A stretch of DNA of 64,000 nt, from NCBI RefSeq assembly GCF_900107545.1, contig NZ_FNQZ01000001.1:434001-498000 (forward strand), written 5' to 3'. Both the position numbers and the translations under genes were made by a program. A model generated the notes under the pieces. The model saw only the letters and a program-made list of their open reading frames with translations, did no database searches and was not told where the DNA came from. The DNA is from Pseudobutyrivibrio sp. ACV-2. Its GTDB lineage: Bacteria > Bacillota > Clostridia > Lachnospirales > Lachnospiraceae. Below, piece by piece: positions 37,913 to 46,965 of the stretch. Each line of letters starts with the position of its first letter. Position 1 is the stretch's first letter.

Positions 37913-38137
37913 TTAGTTTTCCTCTTCAAAGACTTCCAGGCTGCCATCTTTACTGATAGCCATAACAGCCTTTTTGGTCTGTTCTATTTTGGAATTGGCA
38001 TTTGCTAATTCTTCCATTCCTGCCTTATATAAAGTAAAGGACTCATCCAAAGAAATGTCTGATGACTCTAACTTTGTAATGATATCCTCTAAAGCTTCAA
38101 AGCTCTCTTCAATTGTACCGTCCTTACGCTCTTCCAT
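37913..38137 (-). CDS. xseB: Exodeoxyribonuclease VII small subunit
   Basis: A 74-residue acidic helical protein with the family pattern ESFEALEDIITKLES and SLDESFTLYKAGMEL-like segment. It partners XseA, whose gene ends 15 bases upstream. The ribosome site is AGGAGA. Confidence 0.93.
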   Translation of the reverse strand: MEERKDGTIEESFEALEDIITKLESSDISLDESFTLYKAGMEELANANSKIEQTKKAVMAISKDGSLEVFEEEN

Positions 38138-38152
38138 TTTAAATCTCCTGAT

Positions 38153-39361
38153 TTATTGTAAAGGTTTGGCCTCGAAGACCTTACCTGTTATCTGTCCATC
38201 CTTAATACGAATGAGAATTGTATCATCCTGCTTTAGCTGTGATACACTATCCACACGCTTTCCATCTGCATCTGTAACATATCCAAAGCCGGCTGCCAGT
38301 TTTTTAGCAGGGGAAAGTCCGTCTAATCTTCCTGATATTGCAATCAGTCTGTTTGAATATCTGTCAAGCTTTGCATCCATAAGATTTTGAAGACGGATGC
38401 TTAAATGCTTAAGTCGCTCTTCATTTGCCTTGATTTTGTTCTCTGGGCGAAGCAGCTGCAATCTTTGCCTTAAGCTGTTGATGCGCTCCTCACAGGCTCC
38501 CAGCTTGTAATCGAAGGCACGATTAATTCTGTCAGAATATCTATCAAGCTGATTAGCGAAATCCGTATATACGAAGTTAGCAAGTTCAGCTGCCTGTGAT
38601 GGTGTGGCAGCTCTTTTGTCTGCAACAAAATCTGCAATGGTAAAATCTGTCTCATGACCAACTGCTGAAATAATAGGTGTCTGAGCATGAAAAATAGCTT
38701 TTGCTACCGGCTCCTCATTGAAGGCCCATAAATCCTCGATGGAACCACCTCCACGTCCTACAATAATCACATCGAGCCCCATTGCATCCAGACAATTGAT
38801 TCCTGAAATGATAGAAGCTGCCGCCCCCTCTCCCTGTACCTGTGCCGGATATAGCACTATCTGAACAAATGGATTTCTGGTCTTTGAAACACGGATGATA
38901 TCATGAACTGCTGCTCCTGTAGGTGCGGTTACCACACCTATTTTCATAGCATAAGTAGGCAATGGCTTTTTATACATGGAATCAAACATTCCACTTTCCT
39001 CAAGCTCAGCCTTTAAAGCTTCAAATCGCTTATATAAATCACCTACACCTGCAAGCTCAATTTCGTTTGCATATACCTGGTATGTGCCGTAAGGCTTGTA
39101 CACTCCAACGTAGCCAGTGACAACGATTTTGTCACCATCCTTCATTTGAAACTTTAGGCCCTTTGCTCGTTTACCGGCAAACATAACACAGGAAATGGCA
39201 GCCTTGTCATCCTTTAAAGTAAAGTATATGTGTCCAGTATGATTGTATTTGCAGTTGCTGACCTCTCCTGTGAGGGAAAGATTGCCCAGCATAAAATCAT
39301 CTGTAAACATACGCTCAATGTATGTATTTACCTGAGAGACACTGTATACATTTTTATTCAT
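38153..39361 (-). CDS. xseA: Exodeoxyribonuclease VII large subunit
   Basis: Single-strand exonuclease large subunit of 402 residues. The N-terminal OB fold covers about 1-100 (VYSVSQVNTYI, LTGEVSNCKYNHTGHIYFTLKD). The catalytic core has GVVTAPTGAAVHDI, VGRGGGSIEDLWAFN and SAVGHETDFTIADFVADKRAATPSQAAE. A coiled-coil part and a C-terminal beta segment follow. It overlaps nusB by 4 bases (ATGA). Confidence 0.95.
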   Translation of the reverse strand: MNKNVYSVSQVNTYIERMFTDDFMLGNLSLTGEVSNCKYNHTGHIYFTLKDDKAAISCVMFAGKRAKGLKFQMKDGDKIVVTGYVGVYKPYGTYQVYANEIELAGVGDLYKRFEALKAELEESGMFDSMYKKPLPTYAMKIGVVTAPTGAAVHDIIRVSKTRNPFVQIVLYPAQVQGEGAAASIISGINCLDAMGLDVIIVGRGGGSIEDLWAFNEEPVAKAIFHAQTPIISAVGHETDFTIADFVADKRAATPSQAAELANFVYTDFANQLDRYSDRINRAFDYKLGACEERINSLRQRLQLLRPENKIKANEERLKHLSIRLQNLMDAKLDRYSNRLIAISGRLDGLSPAKKLAAGFGYVTDADGKRVDSVSQLKQDDTILIRIKDGQITGKVFEAKPLQ

Positions 39362-39783
39362 TGTACTAATTTAGCTAATGCTCCATTAACAAAGCTTGCT
39401 GAGCTGTCTGAACCAAATTCATCAGCTAAAGAAACTGCTTCATTAATAGCAACTCCAACTGGAATATTTTCGATTTTGATTTCATATAAAGCAAGTCTGA
39501 TTAGAGTAAGATCAACCTTTGCCATACGACTGGTCTTCCAGCCATCTACAGATTTGTTAATCATTTCATCTAATTCAGGAATCTTTGCAACGATATCCTC
39601 AGCCTTTGTCTTGATGTAGCTTTCATCCTCTGGGGTTTTGTTATTTTTAGCTAAATCTTCGGATTCGGCATTATCACGTCCCTCAAGAAATGTGTCAACA
39701 ACATCCTTCATATCCTCAGTGTCATGAAACTCATTCATAAAGACAGCTTTGAATACTTCTTTTCTAACTTCGTGTCTATTCAT
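39358..39783 (-). CDS. nusB: Transcription antitermination factor NusB
   Basis: All-helical factor of 141 residues for rRNA antitermination. The start is the ATG at 39783 (MNRHEVRKEVFKAVF) with AGGAG upstream; the open frame to 39906 crosses a terminator and is not coding. The C-terminal part has RLALYEIKIENIPVGVAINEAV and FVNGALAKL, both typical. First gene of the nusB-xseA-xseB-ispA-dxs-tlyA-nadK-argR-recN run. Confidence 0.94.
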   Translation of the reverse strand: MNRHEVRKEVFKAVFMNEFHDTEDMKDVVDTFLEGRDNAESEDLAKNNKTPEDESYIKTKAEDIVAKIPELDEMINKSVDGWKTSRMAKVDLTLIRLALYEIKIENIPVGVAINEAVSLADEFGSDSSASFVNGALAKLVQ

Positions 39784-39824
39784 AAATAATACTCCTGAAA
39801 AATCTTTGTGTTTAGAATAATATA

Positions 39825-39850
39825 GGGATGCTATCTCATGATAGCACCCC
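39825..39850 (-). terminator. Terminator after the Asp23 gene
   Basis: Stem GGG-TGCTATC / GATAGCA-CCC with a CATG loop in the 109-base gap between the Asp23 gene and nusB, followed by TATATTATT on the minus strand. Confidence 0.65.
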
Positions 39851-39892
39851 ATAATTATACAGTAAAATGAATAAAAAATAAATAAGCGGTCA

Positions 39893-40267
39893 TTAGTTGT
39901 TTGCAACAGATACAGTAGCGATTCTGATATCTACTGCTGTAACTACAAGACCTGTCATAGTCTCAACTGCCTGCTTAACCTTTTCCTGTACCATTCCTGA
40001 TACCTTTGGAATCTCATAACCATATTTCATGTTGATAGCCATGCGAACAACGATTTTACCTGGCTCATCATCAACTACTCTGACTGCCTTTGCAAGCTTA
40101 CCCTGTCCAGCTTTAGATATGGTCTCTGCTGTAAGGTTGCCAGCAAGTGATTCAACGCCCTCTACCTCAACTGCACCAAGGCCTGCGATGATCCCTACAA
40201 CCTCTTCAGAGATATTAACCCCTCCGTCGCCATTTACATTTATAACAAAATTCTTATTCTCTGCCAT
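39893..40267 (-). CDS. Asp23/Gls24-family envelope stress protein
   Basis: A 124-residue Asp23 (DUF322) protein. Signatures are ISEEVVGIIAGLGAVEVEGVESLAG near the N-terminus and VDDEPGKIVVRMAINMKYGYEIPKV in the middle. Members act in cell-envelope homeostasis, but this one's role is unknown. It lies upstream of nusB, a common position in Firmicutes. Confidence 0.9.
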   Translation of the reverse strand: MAENKNFVINVNGDGGVNISEEVVGIIAGLGAVEVEGVESLAGNLTAETISKAGQGKLAKAVRVVDDEPGKIVVRMAINMKYGYEIPKVSGMVQEKVKQAVETMTGLVVTAVDIRIATVSVANN

Positions 40268-40307
40268 ATTCGCCTCCTAAAATCATAGAAAAACTAGAGT
40301 AATTATA

Positions 40308-41024
40308 TCAATATCCCACATTATTTACAACACCGACAGAAATATAGTTATTCAAAATGGCCTCAAAATCCGTTCCAGCCTCTGCTTCAGGGATATAAAC
40401 TCCCTCCACCATATATCTTTTTCCGCCATCATCCAGTTCTTCTACAAGATTGTAATGGTCTTTGTAAAACATACCTCTAGAGACCTTTCTGTCATAGAGT
40501 ATTCCCTTGCAGTCTCCTAAAGGACAATCTGGAAAATTCACATTATGAATATAGCCTGGCTGAAGTGGCTCATTAAGAAGCTTTTTTAATATTTCTTTGA
40601 TATATTTATCTGTCACCTCATGACAATGACAGCCCTCAGAAAAAGCAATGGCATGATATCCCTGAAATGTAGCCTCAAATGCAGCCCCTGCAGTAGCAGA
40701 ATATTGAATATCGCTGGCAACATTAAAGCCGAAATTAATTCCGGAAAGAACCACATCTGGCTTATCCGGCATCACACTAAGGCTTCCAACCCTTACACAA
40801 TCCCCTGGTGTCCCGCTGCAGAAAAATGCATGTACACCATCGATTGGAAAATCTATGCAGGGATATACATCTATTTCATTGTGCAGACTAATACTGTGGC
40901 TTGCTGCACTCCTTTGACTTTCTGGTGCTACCACCCACACCTCTCCAAATTCCTTTGCTGCTCTTGCCAGACGAATAATTCCATCTGCCTCAATACCATC
41001 ATCATTTGTAATAAGAATTTTCAT
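40308..41024 (-). CDS. surE: 5'/3'-nucleotidase SurE
   Basis: Metal-dependent nucleoside monophosphatase of 238 residues from the ATG at 41024; a GTG two codons earlier is also possible. The motif MKILITNDDGIEADGI supplies the metal-binding DD pair, and VLSGINFGFNVASDIQYSATAGAAFEA contains the conserved SGIN-G-N segment. It follows the SDR gene after 7 bases. Confidence 0.93.
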   Translation of the reverse strand: MKILITNDDGIEADGIIRLARAAKEFGEVWVVAPESQRSAASHSISLHNEIDVYPCIDFPIDGVHAFFCSGTPGDCVRVGSLSVMPDKPDVVLSGINFGFNVASDIQYSATAGAAFEATFQGYHAIAFSEGCHCHEVTDKYIKEILKKLLNEPLQPGYIHNVNFPDCPLGDCKGILYDRKVSRGMFYKDHYNLVEELDDGGKRYMVEGVYIPEAEAGTDFEAILNNYISVGVVNNVGY

Positions 41025-41031
41025 ATGCACT

Positions 41032-41790
41032 CTACCCCAGTTTTTTCTTTTGCTGTCCTGCTGTGATTTTTATAAGGATTGGATATGGCACAATATGTGA
41101 AAATATAGTAGCAAGCTTCATTCTAAGAGATGGAACAATCACTACCTTTTTTCTATCCATTCCCTTTAATGCTTCTTTTACACACTGTCTTGGGCTAATC
41201 CCCTTTAAAGAAAATACAACATCAGCCACATCGTTAAATTCAGTATTAACAGGGCCCGGGCAAAGGACACTTACCCGCACATTACTTTTCTTTTCCTTTA
41301 ATTCACAGTCAACTGCTCTTGTAAGACTGACCACAAATGCTTTTGATGCATAATAGGTGGCCATATAAGGACCAGCTGGAAGAAGTCCGGCAGATGAGCC
41401 CACATTTAAAATATGACCGCCGCCATCCTGCTGCATCATCTGCAAAATCCCCTTAAAAAGAATATGCATTGCCACATCATTAACCTTAATCATAGACACT
41501 TCTCTTTTTACATCTGTCTCAAGGAATGAACCGGCCAGTCCAAAACCTGCGTTATTTATAAAAACATCGATAGTCTCATCCTGTAGTGCTTCAAGCAGCT
41601 CGTAGCATTCCTTCTTTTTATTTAGATCAAACACGTAAATATCTACAGGAACCGAAAGCTCACTTTTTAACTGTTCGAGCCTGTCCTGTCTCCTTCCAGT
41701 GACAATGAGCCTATAGCCCCTGTCTGCAAGCTGCCTTGCGAATTCATTACCAATACCTGAAGTTGCTCCTGTGATAAGCGCAGTCTTCAT
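41032..41790 (-). CDS. Short-chain dehydrogenase/reductase
   Basis: NAD(P)-dependent oxidoreductase of 252 residues. The cofactor motif TGATSGIGNEFAR, the NNAG motif (FINNAGFG), the catalytic Ser in NVGSSAG and the YYASK segment with Tyr and Lys are all present, and CPGPVNTEF follows. The C-terminal part (about 200-245) is hydrophobic and basic. Substrate unknown. It ends next to surE and begins one base after the HD protein gene. Confidence 0.9.
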   Translation of the reverse strand: MKTALITGATSGIGNEFARQLADRGYRLIVTGRRQDRLEQLKSELSVPVDIYVFDLNKKKECYELLEALQDETIDVFINNAGFGLAGSFLETDVKREVSMIKVNDVAMHILFKGILQMMQQDGGGHILNVGSSAGLLPAGPYMATYYASKAFVVSLTRAVDCELKEKKSNVRVSVLCPGPVNTEFNDVADVVFSLKGISPRQCVKEALKGMDRKKVVIVPSLRMKLATIFSHIVPYPILIKITAGQQKKKLG

Positions 41791-42383
41791 TACTCGTCCT
41801 CCCTGATGTTTCCCTTATCAATGTTTTGTTTAATTATATCGTCAACTACTTCAAAAAGCTTTTTGGAGCCAAGCTTTGTTTTATCCTGTCTGCCATGAAC
41901 CTGCTTTGAACTCACCTGATGCTCTCTCCAATCAGCTCCACCATTGTTATTATTAAGCATGAGTGGCTGAAGATTATCCATAGCATGAGCGAATTTTGAT
42001 TCAGCAGTATCATAAGCTTCAAACTCATCAAAAAGTGCTACAAGCTCAGCCTTTTGATCCTCTGGAAGAATTGAAAAAATACGCTCCTTAGCTGCGTCTT
42101 CTCTGGCCTTTTGGGTCTTAAGATTTTCAGCATCATAGGCATAAGTATCGCCGGCATCTATTTCTACAATGTCATGTATAAGACACATCAGCATAACCTT
42201 TGCTATATCTACAGGTTCATTTGAATACTCACGTAATAAATATGCCATTATCGCCATGTGCCAGGCATGCTCCGCATCATTTTCATTTCTGCCATGACCT
42301 GATAAATGGGTCTGTCTGAAAATGTTTTTCTCTTTATCAATTTCTAAAGCAAAATCAAGCTGCTTTTTAAGTCTTTCATCCAT
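41790..42383 (-). CDS. HD-domain phosphohydrolase (YfbR-like)
   Basis: A 197-residue HD hydrolase. I use the ATG at 42383, preceded by GGGAGA; the frame extends to 42425 without a better site. The metal ligands are visible as EHAWHMA, LIHDIVEIDAGDTYAYD (HD pair) and a distal Asp in FAHAMDNLQPL. Similar proteins are 5'-deoxynucleotidases, but the substrate here is not determined. Same strand as surE and SDR; the polyamine operon ends 66 bases upstream. Confidence 0.85.
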   Translation of the reverse strand: MDERLKKQLDFALEIDKEKNIFRQTHLSGHGRNENDAEHAWHMAIMAYLLREYSNEPVDIAKVMLMCLIHDIVEIDAGDTYAYDAENLKTQKAREDAAKERIFSILPEDQKAELVALFDEFEAYDTAESKFAHAMDNLQPLMLNNNNGGADWREHQVSSKQVHGRQDKTKLGSKKLFEVVDDIIKQNIDKGNIREDE

Positions 42384-42449
42384 AGTCTTCTCTCCCTTTT
42401 CAGTATCAGTATAACATAGATTCATGAAGACAATTCCATTGTTTGGTCA

Positions 42450-43325
42450 TTAAGAAGTTATATCCCCATAGCATTCTGGTCTTCTATCTCTAAAGAGTCC
42501 CCAGCTAAGTCTGTTAACAGCTATTTCATCAAAATCATAAGTATGAATCAATATTTCCTCAGCATCTCTTGAAGCACTTTCAAGGATTTCTCCGGTTTCA
42601 TCAGTCATAAATGAGCTTCCGTAAAAGTTTAGACTTGAGGATTGCATCGCATTTTCCTTGCAAGGCTCTACCGTCTCAAGACCAATTCGATTGGCAGCTA
42701 CAACCGGCATAAGATTGCAGCCGGCATGGCCCTGCATACAGCGTCTCCAATGAGGCATACTGTCACATTCTATAATAGGCTCGCTGCCAATAGCAGTAGG
42801 ATATAGTAAAATCTCTGCCCCCTGTACCGCCATGGCTCTGGCTGTCTCAGGGAACCACTGATCCCAGCAAATTCCAACACCTATTGTGCCGTATTTTGTA
42901 TTCCACACCTTAAAGCCTGTATCACCTGGTGTAAAATAAAACTTTTCCTGGTAAAAATGATCATCTGGAATATGAGTCTTTCTGTACACTCCAAGCACTG
43001 TACCGTCAGCATCTATAACTGCAACAGAATTGTAAAGTACATTCCCCTGTTTTTCATAAAAGCTTACAGGAATAACCACCGATAACTCTTTTGCCAATAC
43101 TTTAAAATGATTAACCGCATCGTTTTCCTCTAAGTTTTTTGCAAAATCATAATATTCGTATTTACGTTCCTGACAAAAATATTGTCTTTCAAAAAGCTCT
43201 GGAAGCAATATAATCTGGGCGCCTTTTTTTGCGGCCTCTCTTACCATATCATCTGCTTTTTTTATATTTTCAGAAACAACTGTAGTGCATTTCATCTGCA
43301 CTGCTGCAACTGTCACTTGTCTCAT
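42450..43325 (-). CDS. aguB: N-carbamoylputrescine amidase
   Basis: Nitrilase-superfamily enzyme that hydrolyses N-carbamoylputrescine to putrescine, CO2 and ammonia. It has 291 residues. The Glu-Lys-Cys triad is Glu43 in LPELFE, Lys116 in YRKTHIPD and Cys153 in VGICWDQWFPE. It is the last gene of the arginine-to-spermidine operon and follows aguA after 32 bases, so both agmatine-degrading steps are together. Confidence 0.95.
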   Translation of the reverse strand: MRQVTVAAVQMKCTTVVSENIKKADDMVREAAKKGAQIILLPELFERQYFCQERKYEYYDFAKNLEENDAVNHFKVLAKELSVVIPVSFYEKQGNVLYNSVAVIDADGTVLGVYRKTHIPDDHFYQEKFYFTPGDTGFKVWNTKYGTIGVGICWDQWFPETARAMAVQGAEILLYPTAIGSEPIIECDSMPHWRRCMQGHAGCNLMPVVAANRIGLETVEPCKENAMQSSSLNFYGSSFMTDETGEILESASRDAEEILIHTYDFDEIAVNRLSWGLFRDRRPECYGDITS

Positions 43326-43357
43326 GCCTTTCCTCCTGAATGTTCAGGCCAAACTTA

Positions 43358-44452
43358 CTAGCCTGGAATCTGTTGTGTAATACAATGTATATTTCCGCCA
43401 CCCACAATAATGGCTCTGGCATATATAGGATAAATCTTTCTATCTGGAAATAGTTTCTGTAAAGTATCTACGGCAACTTTATCATTTTCATCATCAAATT
43501 GAGGAACTATAATCCCACCATTTGAAATATAAAAATTGACATAGCTTGCAGCGAGACGTTCTCCTGTTTCTCTAACATCCTCGCCCTCTTCAAATTCATA
43601 TCCTTCTAATTCTTCCGCTGTGATACATACAGGATTTTTAGGGATAGGCAACTTATGTATCTTAAAGCTTCTTCCCTTCGCATCACACTCTGATTCTAAT
43701 ACTTTGAAGCAAGCCTCACTCATAGCGTATTGTGGGTCAGATTTATCATCTGTCCATGCCAGTACCACTTCTGCTGGACCTGTAAACGCACATACATTGT
43801 CTACATGCTCATTGGTCTCGTCATTGTATATTCCATGTGGAAGCCATATTATTTTTTCAGCTCCAAGATACTCTTTTAGCTTTTCTTCAATTTGATTTTT
43901 ATCTAAAGCAGGATTTCGTCCTTTGCTTAGAAGGCAGGCTTCAGTAACTATAACAGTACCTTCCCCATCGCTATGTATGCTGCCACCCTCTAACACAAAT
44001 GGATGTGCATCATAGTAGTCCATGCTAAGCTCTTCGCAGATAGAAGCAGCTGCTGCATCATCTTTATCCCAATGAGCATAGAGGCCATCAAACTCACCGC
44101 CCCATGCATTGAACTGCCAGTCTATCCCTCTCACAGAATCTCCACTGACTACACATGTAGGACCCACATCTCTTGCCCATGCATCATCAGTAGGGATAAG
44201 CATAGGATAAATATTTTCATCTTCCCTAAATTCTTTTTTTACCTCTGAAATATAATCCTCATCAGCAAGCATCCACACTTTTTCACTTTCTGCTATGGCT
44301 CTTGCTATTTCTGCAAATACCTTTTTCGCCTCCACTCCACCATGAGGCCATGAGCCTGGGCGCACCGGCCAAATCATAATACAGCCTTTGTGATGACTGT
44401 ACTCAGCAGGCATATAATATTTATCGATTTTAGGTGTACTATTTATTTTCAT
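43358..44452 (-). CDS. aguA: Agmatine deiminase
   Basis: Converts agmatine to N-carbamoylputrescine and ammonia. It has 364 residues. The guanidine-modifying core is shown by [48 protein letters not shown] and the C-terminal catalytic Cys357 in [11 protein letters not shown]. The products feed aguB directly downstream. Confidence 0.96.
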   Translation of the reverse strand: MKINSTPKIDKYYMPAEYSHHKGCIMIWPVRPGSWPHGGVEAKKVFAEIARAIAESEKVWMLADEDYISEVKKEFREDENIYPMLIPTDDAWARDVGPTCVVSGDSVRGIDWQFNAWGGEFDGLYAHWDKDDAAAASICEELSMDYYDAHPFVLEGGSIHSDGEGTVIVTEACLLSKGRNPALDKNQIEEKLKEYLGAEKIIWLPHGIYNDETNEHVDNVCAFTGPAEVVLAWTDDKSDPQYAMSEACFKVLESECDAKGRSFKIHKLPIPKNPVCITAEELEGYEFEEGEDVRETGERLAASYVNFYISNGGIIVPQFDDENDKVAVDTLQKLFPDRKIYPIYARAIIVGGGNIHCITQQIPG

Positions 44453-44480
44453 CTGATACTGCTGTCCTTATAATACGTAT

Positions 44481-45623
44481 TTACGATAATCTGTTTTTAA
44501 AATCTTCATAACCAAATCTCTTAATCAATTCTGTGGTGCCATCTTGCTCAAGCAAATATATATCAGGTAAAGGGATACCATTAAAGGTATTGTTTTTGAC
44601 CATAGAATAGATAGCCATATCTTCAAATATTAGTCTGTCACCGATTTTAATTTCTGTATCAAATGAATAATCTCCAATGATATCTCCAGCAAGACAGGTA
44701 TAAGAGCTTAGCCTGTATTCAAATGGCTTTTCACCCCACTCTCCTGAATCTCTAAGTGGGGGACGATATGGCATTTCAAGTACATCTGGCATATGGCAGG
44801 CTGCAGAGCCATCCAAAATAAGAGTTTTAATATCATTATCTACAATATCTAAAACCTCTGTAACAAAATAGCCTGCATTTAGCGCAACAGCCTCTCCTGG
44901 CTCTAAATAAACTAAAAGGTCATACTCTGATTTTACATCCTTTATCAAGTGTACCAATCTATCTATATCATAATCCGCTCTTGTGATGTGATGACCTCCA
45001 CCCATGTTAAGCCATTTCATCTGATGTAGATATTCTCCAAACTTTTCCTTAACAGCCACTAAGGTCGTCTCTAAATCATCTGAATTCTGTTCACAGAGTG
45101 TATGAAAATGTAAGCCGCTAACACCATCTAGCACAGAAGAATCCCTATCTAGTTCAAGCTTTAGTCTATCTGCCGTAACACCTAGCCTTGAGCCTTTTGC
45201 GCATGGATCATAAATAGCATGGTCCTCCTGAGTAGAACACTGTGGATTTACTCTTAGTCCTATTTCAACCCCTGCTGCAAGGCATTTTTCCTTGTATTTT
45301 ACCAATTGATTAACAGAATTAAAAATTATATGGTCACAAATTTTAATCAGTTCATCAATGTCGGCTTCCTTATAGGCTGGAGCAAATACATGATTTTCCT
45401 TGCCCATCTCTTCAAAGCCAAGCCTTGCTTCATACAGACCACTTGCTGTAGTTCCGGCTAAATACTCTCCTATAAGGGGATAAAGAGCAAAATTTGAAAA
45501 CGCCTTTTGGGCAAGAAGAATTTTACAGCCTGCCTCCTTCTGCACTTTCTGTAAAATCTTAAGGTTATCTATTAGTTTATTTTCATCTATGACGTATGAA
45601 GGTGTTTTAACATCTGCCAGCAT
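44481..45623 (-). CDS. nspC: Carboxynorspermidine/carboxyspermidine decarboxylase
   Basis: Fold-III PLP decarboxylase that turns carboxyspermidine into spermidine. It has 380 residues. The PLP lysine is Lys40 in ILLAQKAFS. The glycine-rich phosphate loop and GGGHHITRADYD segment follow, and LDGSAACHMPDVLEMPYRPPL contains the catalytic Cys of this family. Context with the dehydrogenase upstream and aguAB downstream supports the spermidine assignment. Confidence 0.94.
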   Translation of the reverse strand: MLADVKTPSYVIDENKLIDNLKILQKVQKEAGCKILLAQKAFSNFALYPLIGEYLAGTTASGLYEARLGFEEMGKENHVFAPAYKEADIDELIKICDHIIFNSVNQLVKYKEKCLAAGVEIGLRVNPQCSTQEDHAIYDPCAKGSRLGVTADRLKLELDRDSSVLDGVSGLHFHTLCEQNSDDLETTLVAVKEKFGEYLHQMKWLNMGGGHHITRADYDIDRLVHLIKDVKSEYDLLVYLEPGEAVALNAGYFVTEVLDIVDNDIKTLILDGSAACHMPDVLEMPYRPPLRDSGEWGEKPFEYRLSSYTCLAGDIIGDYSFDTEIKIGDRLIFEDMAIYSMVKNNTFNGIPLPDIYLLEQDGTTELIKRFGYEDFKNRLS

Positions 45624-45657
45624 ATTTCACACTCCAAATTACTTTTATTACAAAACA

Positions 45658-45688
45658 AGCCAGCTTGGCAAACACCAAGCCAGCCACA
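45658..45688 (-). terminator. Possible partial terminator or processing hairpin between the dehydrogenase and nspC
   Basis: GGCTTGG / CCAAGC stem in the 68-base gap, followed by TTGTTTTG on the minus strand. It may reduce, but need not stop, read-through into nspC. Confidence 0.4.
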
Positions 45689-45691
45689 TTA

Positions 45692-46951
45692 TTAATCAAC
45701 GAGAACTGGATTCTCTACAACCTGCCATGGCAAGCCCCACTTGTTAAGAGCTTCCATATATGGATCTGGATCAAATTCATCTGTAGTAAATACGCCAGGA
45801 TTCTTCCACTGGCCTGTAACTACCATCATGGCACCAATCATCGCTGGTACACCAGTTGTATAGGAAATGGCCTGTGAGCCAACCTCCTTATAGCATTCCT
45901 GATGGTCACATACATTGTAAATGTAGATAGAACGTTCCTTGCCATCCTTGATACCTGTAAAGATACAGCCGATATTTGTCTTACCTACTGTACGAGGACC
46001 AAGTGATGCAGGGTCTGGAAGAAGAGCCTTTAAGAACTGAATTGGCACAATTTCCTGTCCATTAAAGTTTATAGGTGTTGTAGAAAGCATACCAACATTT
46101 TCAAGGCAGTTCATATGTGTAAGATAGCTCTGTCCAAAGGTCATAAAGAATCTGATTCTCTTAACCTCTGGCATGTTACGTCCAAGTGCCTCAATCTCCT
46201 CATGGTGAAGAAGATACATATCCTTTTTACCTACACCATCAAAATCATACTCACGCTTTATGCTCATTGCGGGGATTTCAATCCACTTGCCATTTTCCAT
46301 ATAAGAGCCTGGAGCAGAAACCTCACGAAGGTTAATCTCTGGATTAAAGTTTGTAGCGAATGGATATCCATGGTCACCTCCGTTGCAATCTAAAATATCG
46401 ATGGTGTGAATTTCATCGAAATAATGCTTCTTTGCATATGCTGCAAAAACAGAGGTTACACCAGGATCAAAGCCTGTTCCAAGAAGGGCTGTTAAGCCTG
46501 CGTTTTTAAATTTGTCCTCATAAGCCCACTGCCAGCTGTAGTCAAAGTATGCAGAAAAGCCAAGCTCCTTGCAGCGCTTTTCATAGATTTCTCTCCATTT
46601 AGGGTCATCTGTATCCTCTGGCTCATAGTTTGCTGTATCGATATAATCAACTCCTGCAGCAAGACATGCATCCATAATAGTAAGATCCTGATAAGGAAGT
46701 GCTACATTAAGGACAGCATCTGGAGCATAATCCTTTATAAGCTTTGTAAGAGCCTCCACATCATCTGCATCAATCTGCGCAGTCTTGATAACTGTCTTTG
46801 TAGTACCCTCAAGCTTTTCCTTCATTGCCTCGCACTTTGAAACTGTGCGGCTTGCAATCATAATTTCCTCAAAAACATCACTGTTCTGGCAGCACTTTGA
46901 TATTGCAACCTGTGCTACTCCACCACATCCAATAATTAATAATCTTGCCAT
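45692..46951 (-). CDS. Carboxynorspermidine/carboxyspermidine dehydrogenase (saccharopine-dehydrogenase fold)
   Basis: NADPH-dependent enzyme that joins putrescine to aspartate semialdehyde, giving carboxyspermidine. It has 419 residues. The Rossmann motif LLIIGCGGVAQVAISKC opens the protein, with GVDYIDTANYEPEDTDDP and LLGTGFDPGVTSVF characteristic of the CANSDH/LYS1 branch. A lysine-pathway saccharopine dehydrogenase is excluded by context: nspC is downstream and speE/speA upstream. The aspartate semialdehyde can come from asd at 22865-23950. Confidence 0.92.
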   Translation of the reverse strand: MARLLIIGCGGVAQVAISKCCQNSDVFEEIMIASRTVSKCEAMKEKLEGTTKTVIKTAQIDADDVEALTKLIKDYAPDAVLNVALPYQDLTIMDACLAAGVDYIDTANYEPEDTDDPKWREIYEKRCKELGFSAYFDYSWQWAYEDKFKNAGLTALLGTGFDPGVTSVFAAYAKKHYFDEIHTIDILDCNGGDHGYPFATNFNPEINLREVSAPGSYMENGKWIEIPAMSIKREYDFDGVGKKDMYLLHHEEIEALGRNMPEVKRIRFFMTFGQSYLTHMNCLENVGMLSTTPINFNGQEIVPIQFLKALLPDPASLGPRTVGKTNIGCIFTGIKDGKERSIYIYNVCDHQECYKEVGSQAISYTTGVPAMIGAMMVVTGQWKNPGVFTTDEFDPDPYMEALNKWGLPWQVVENPVLVD

Positions 46952-46965
46952 ATATTTTCTCCTAT

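Noticed and set aside
39784-39906. N-terminal extension of nusB by 41 residues
   Set aside because: The region contains a terminator hairpin and the ATG at 39783 has its own ribosome site.
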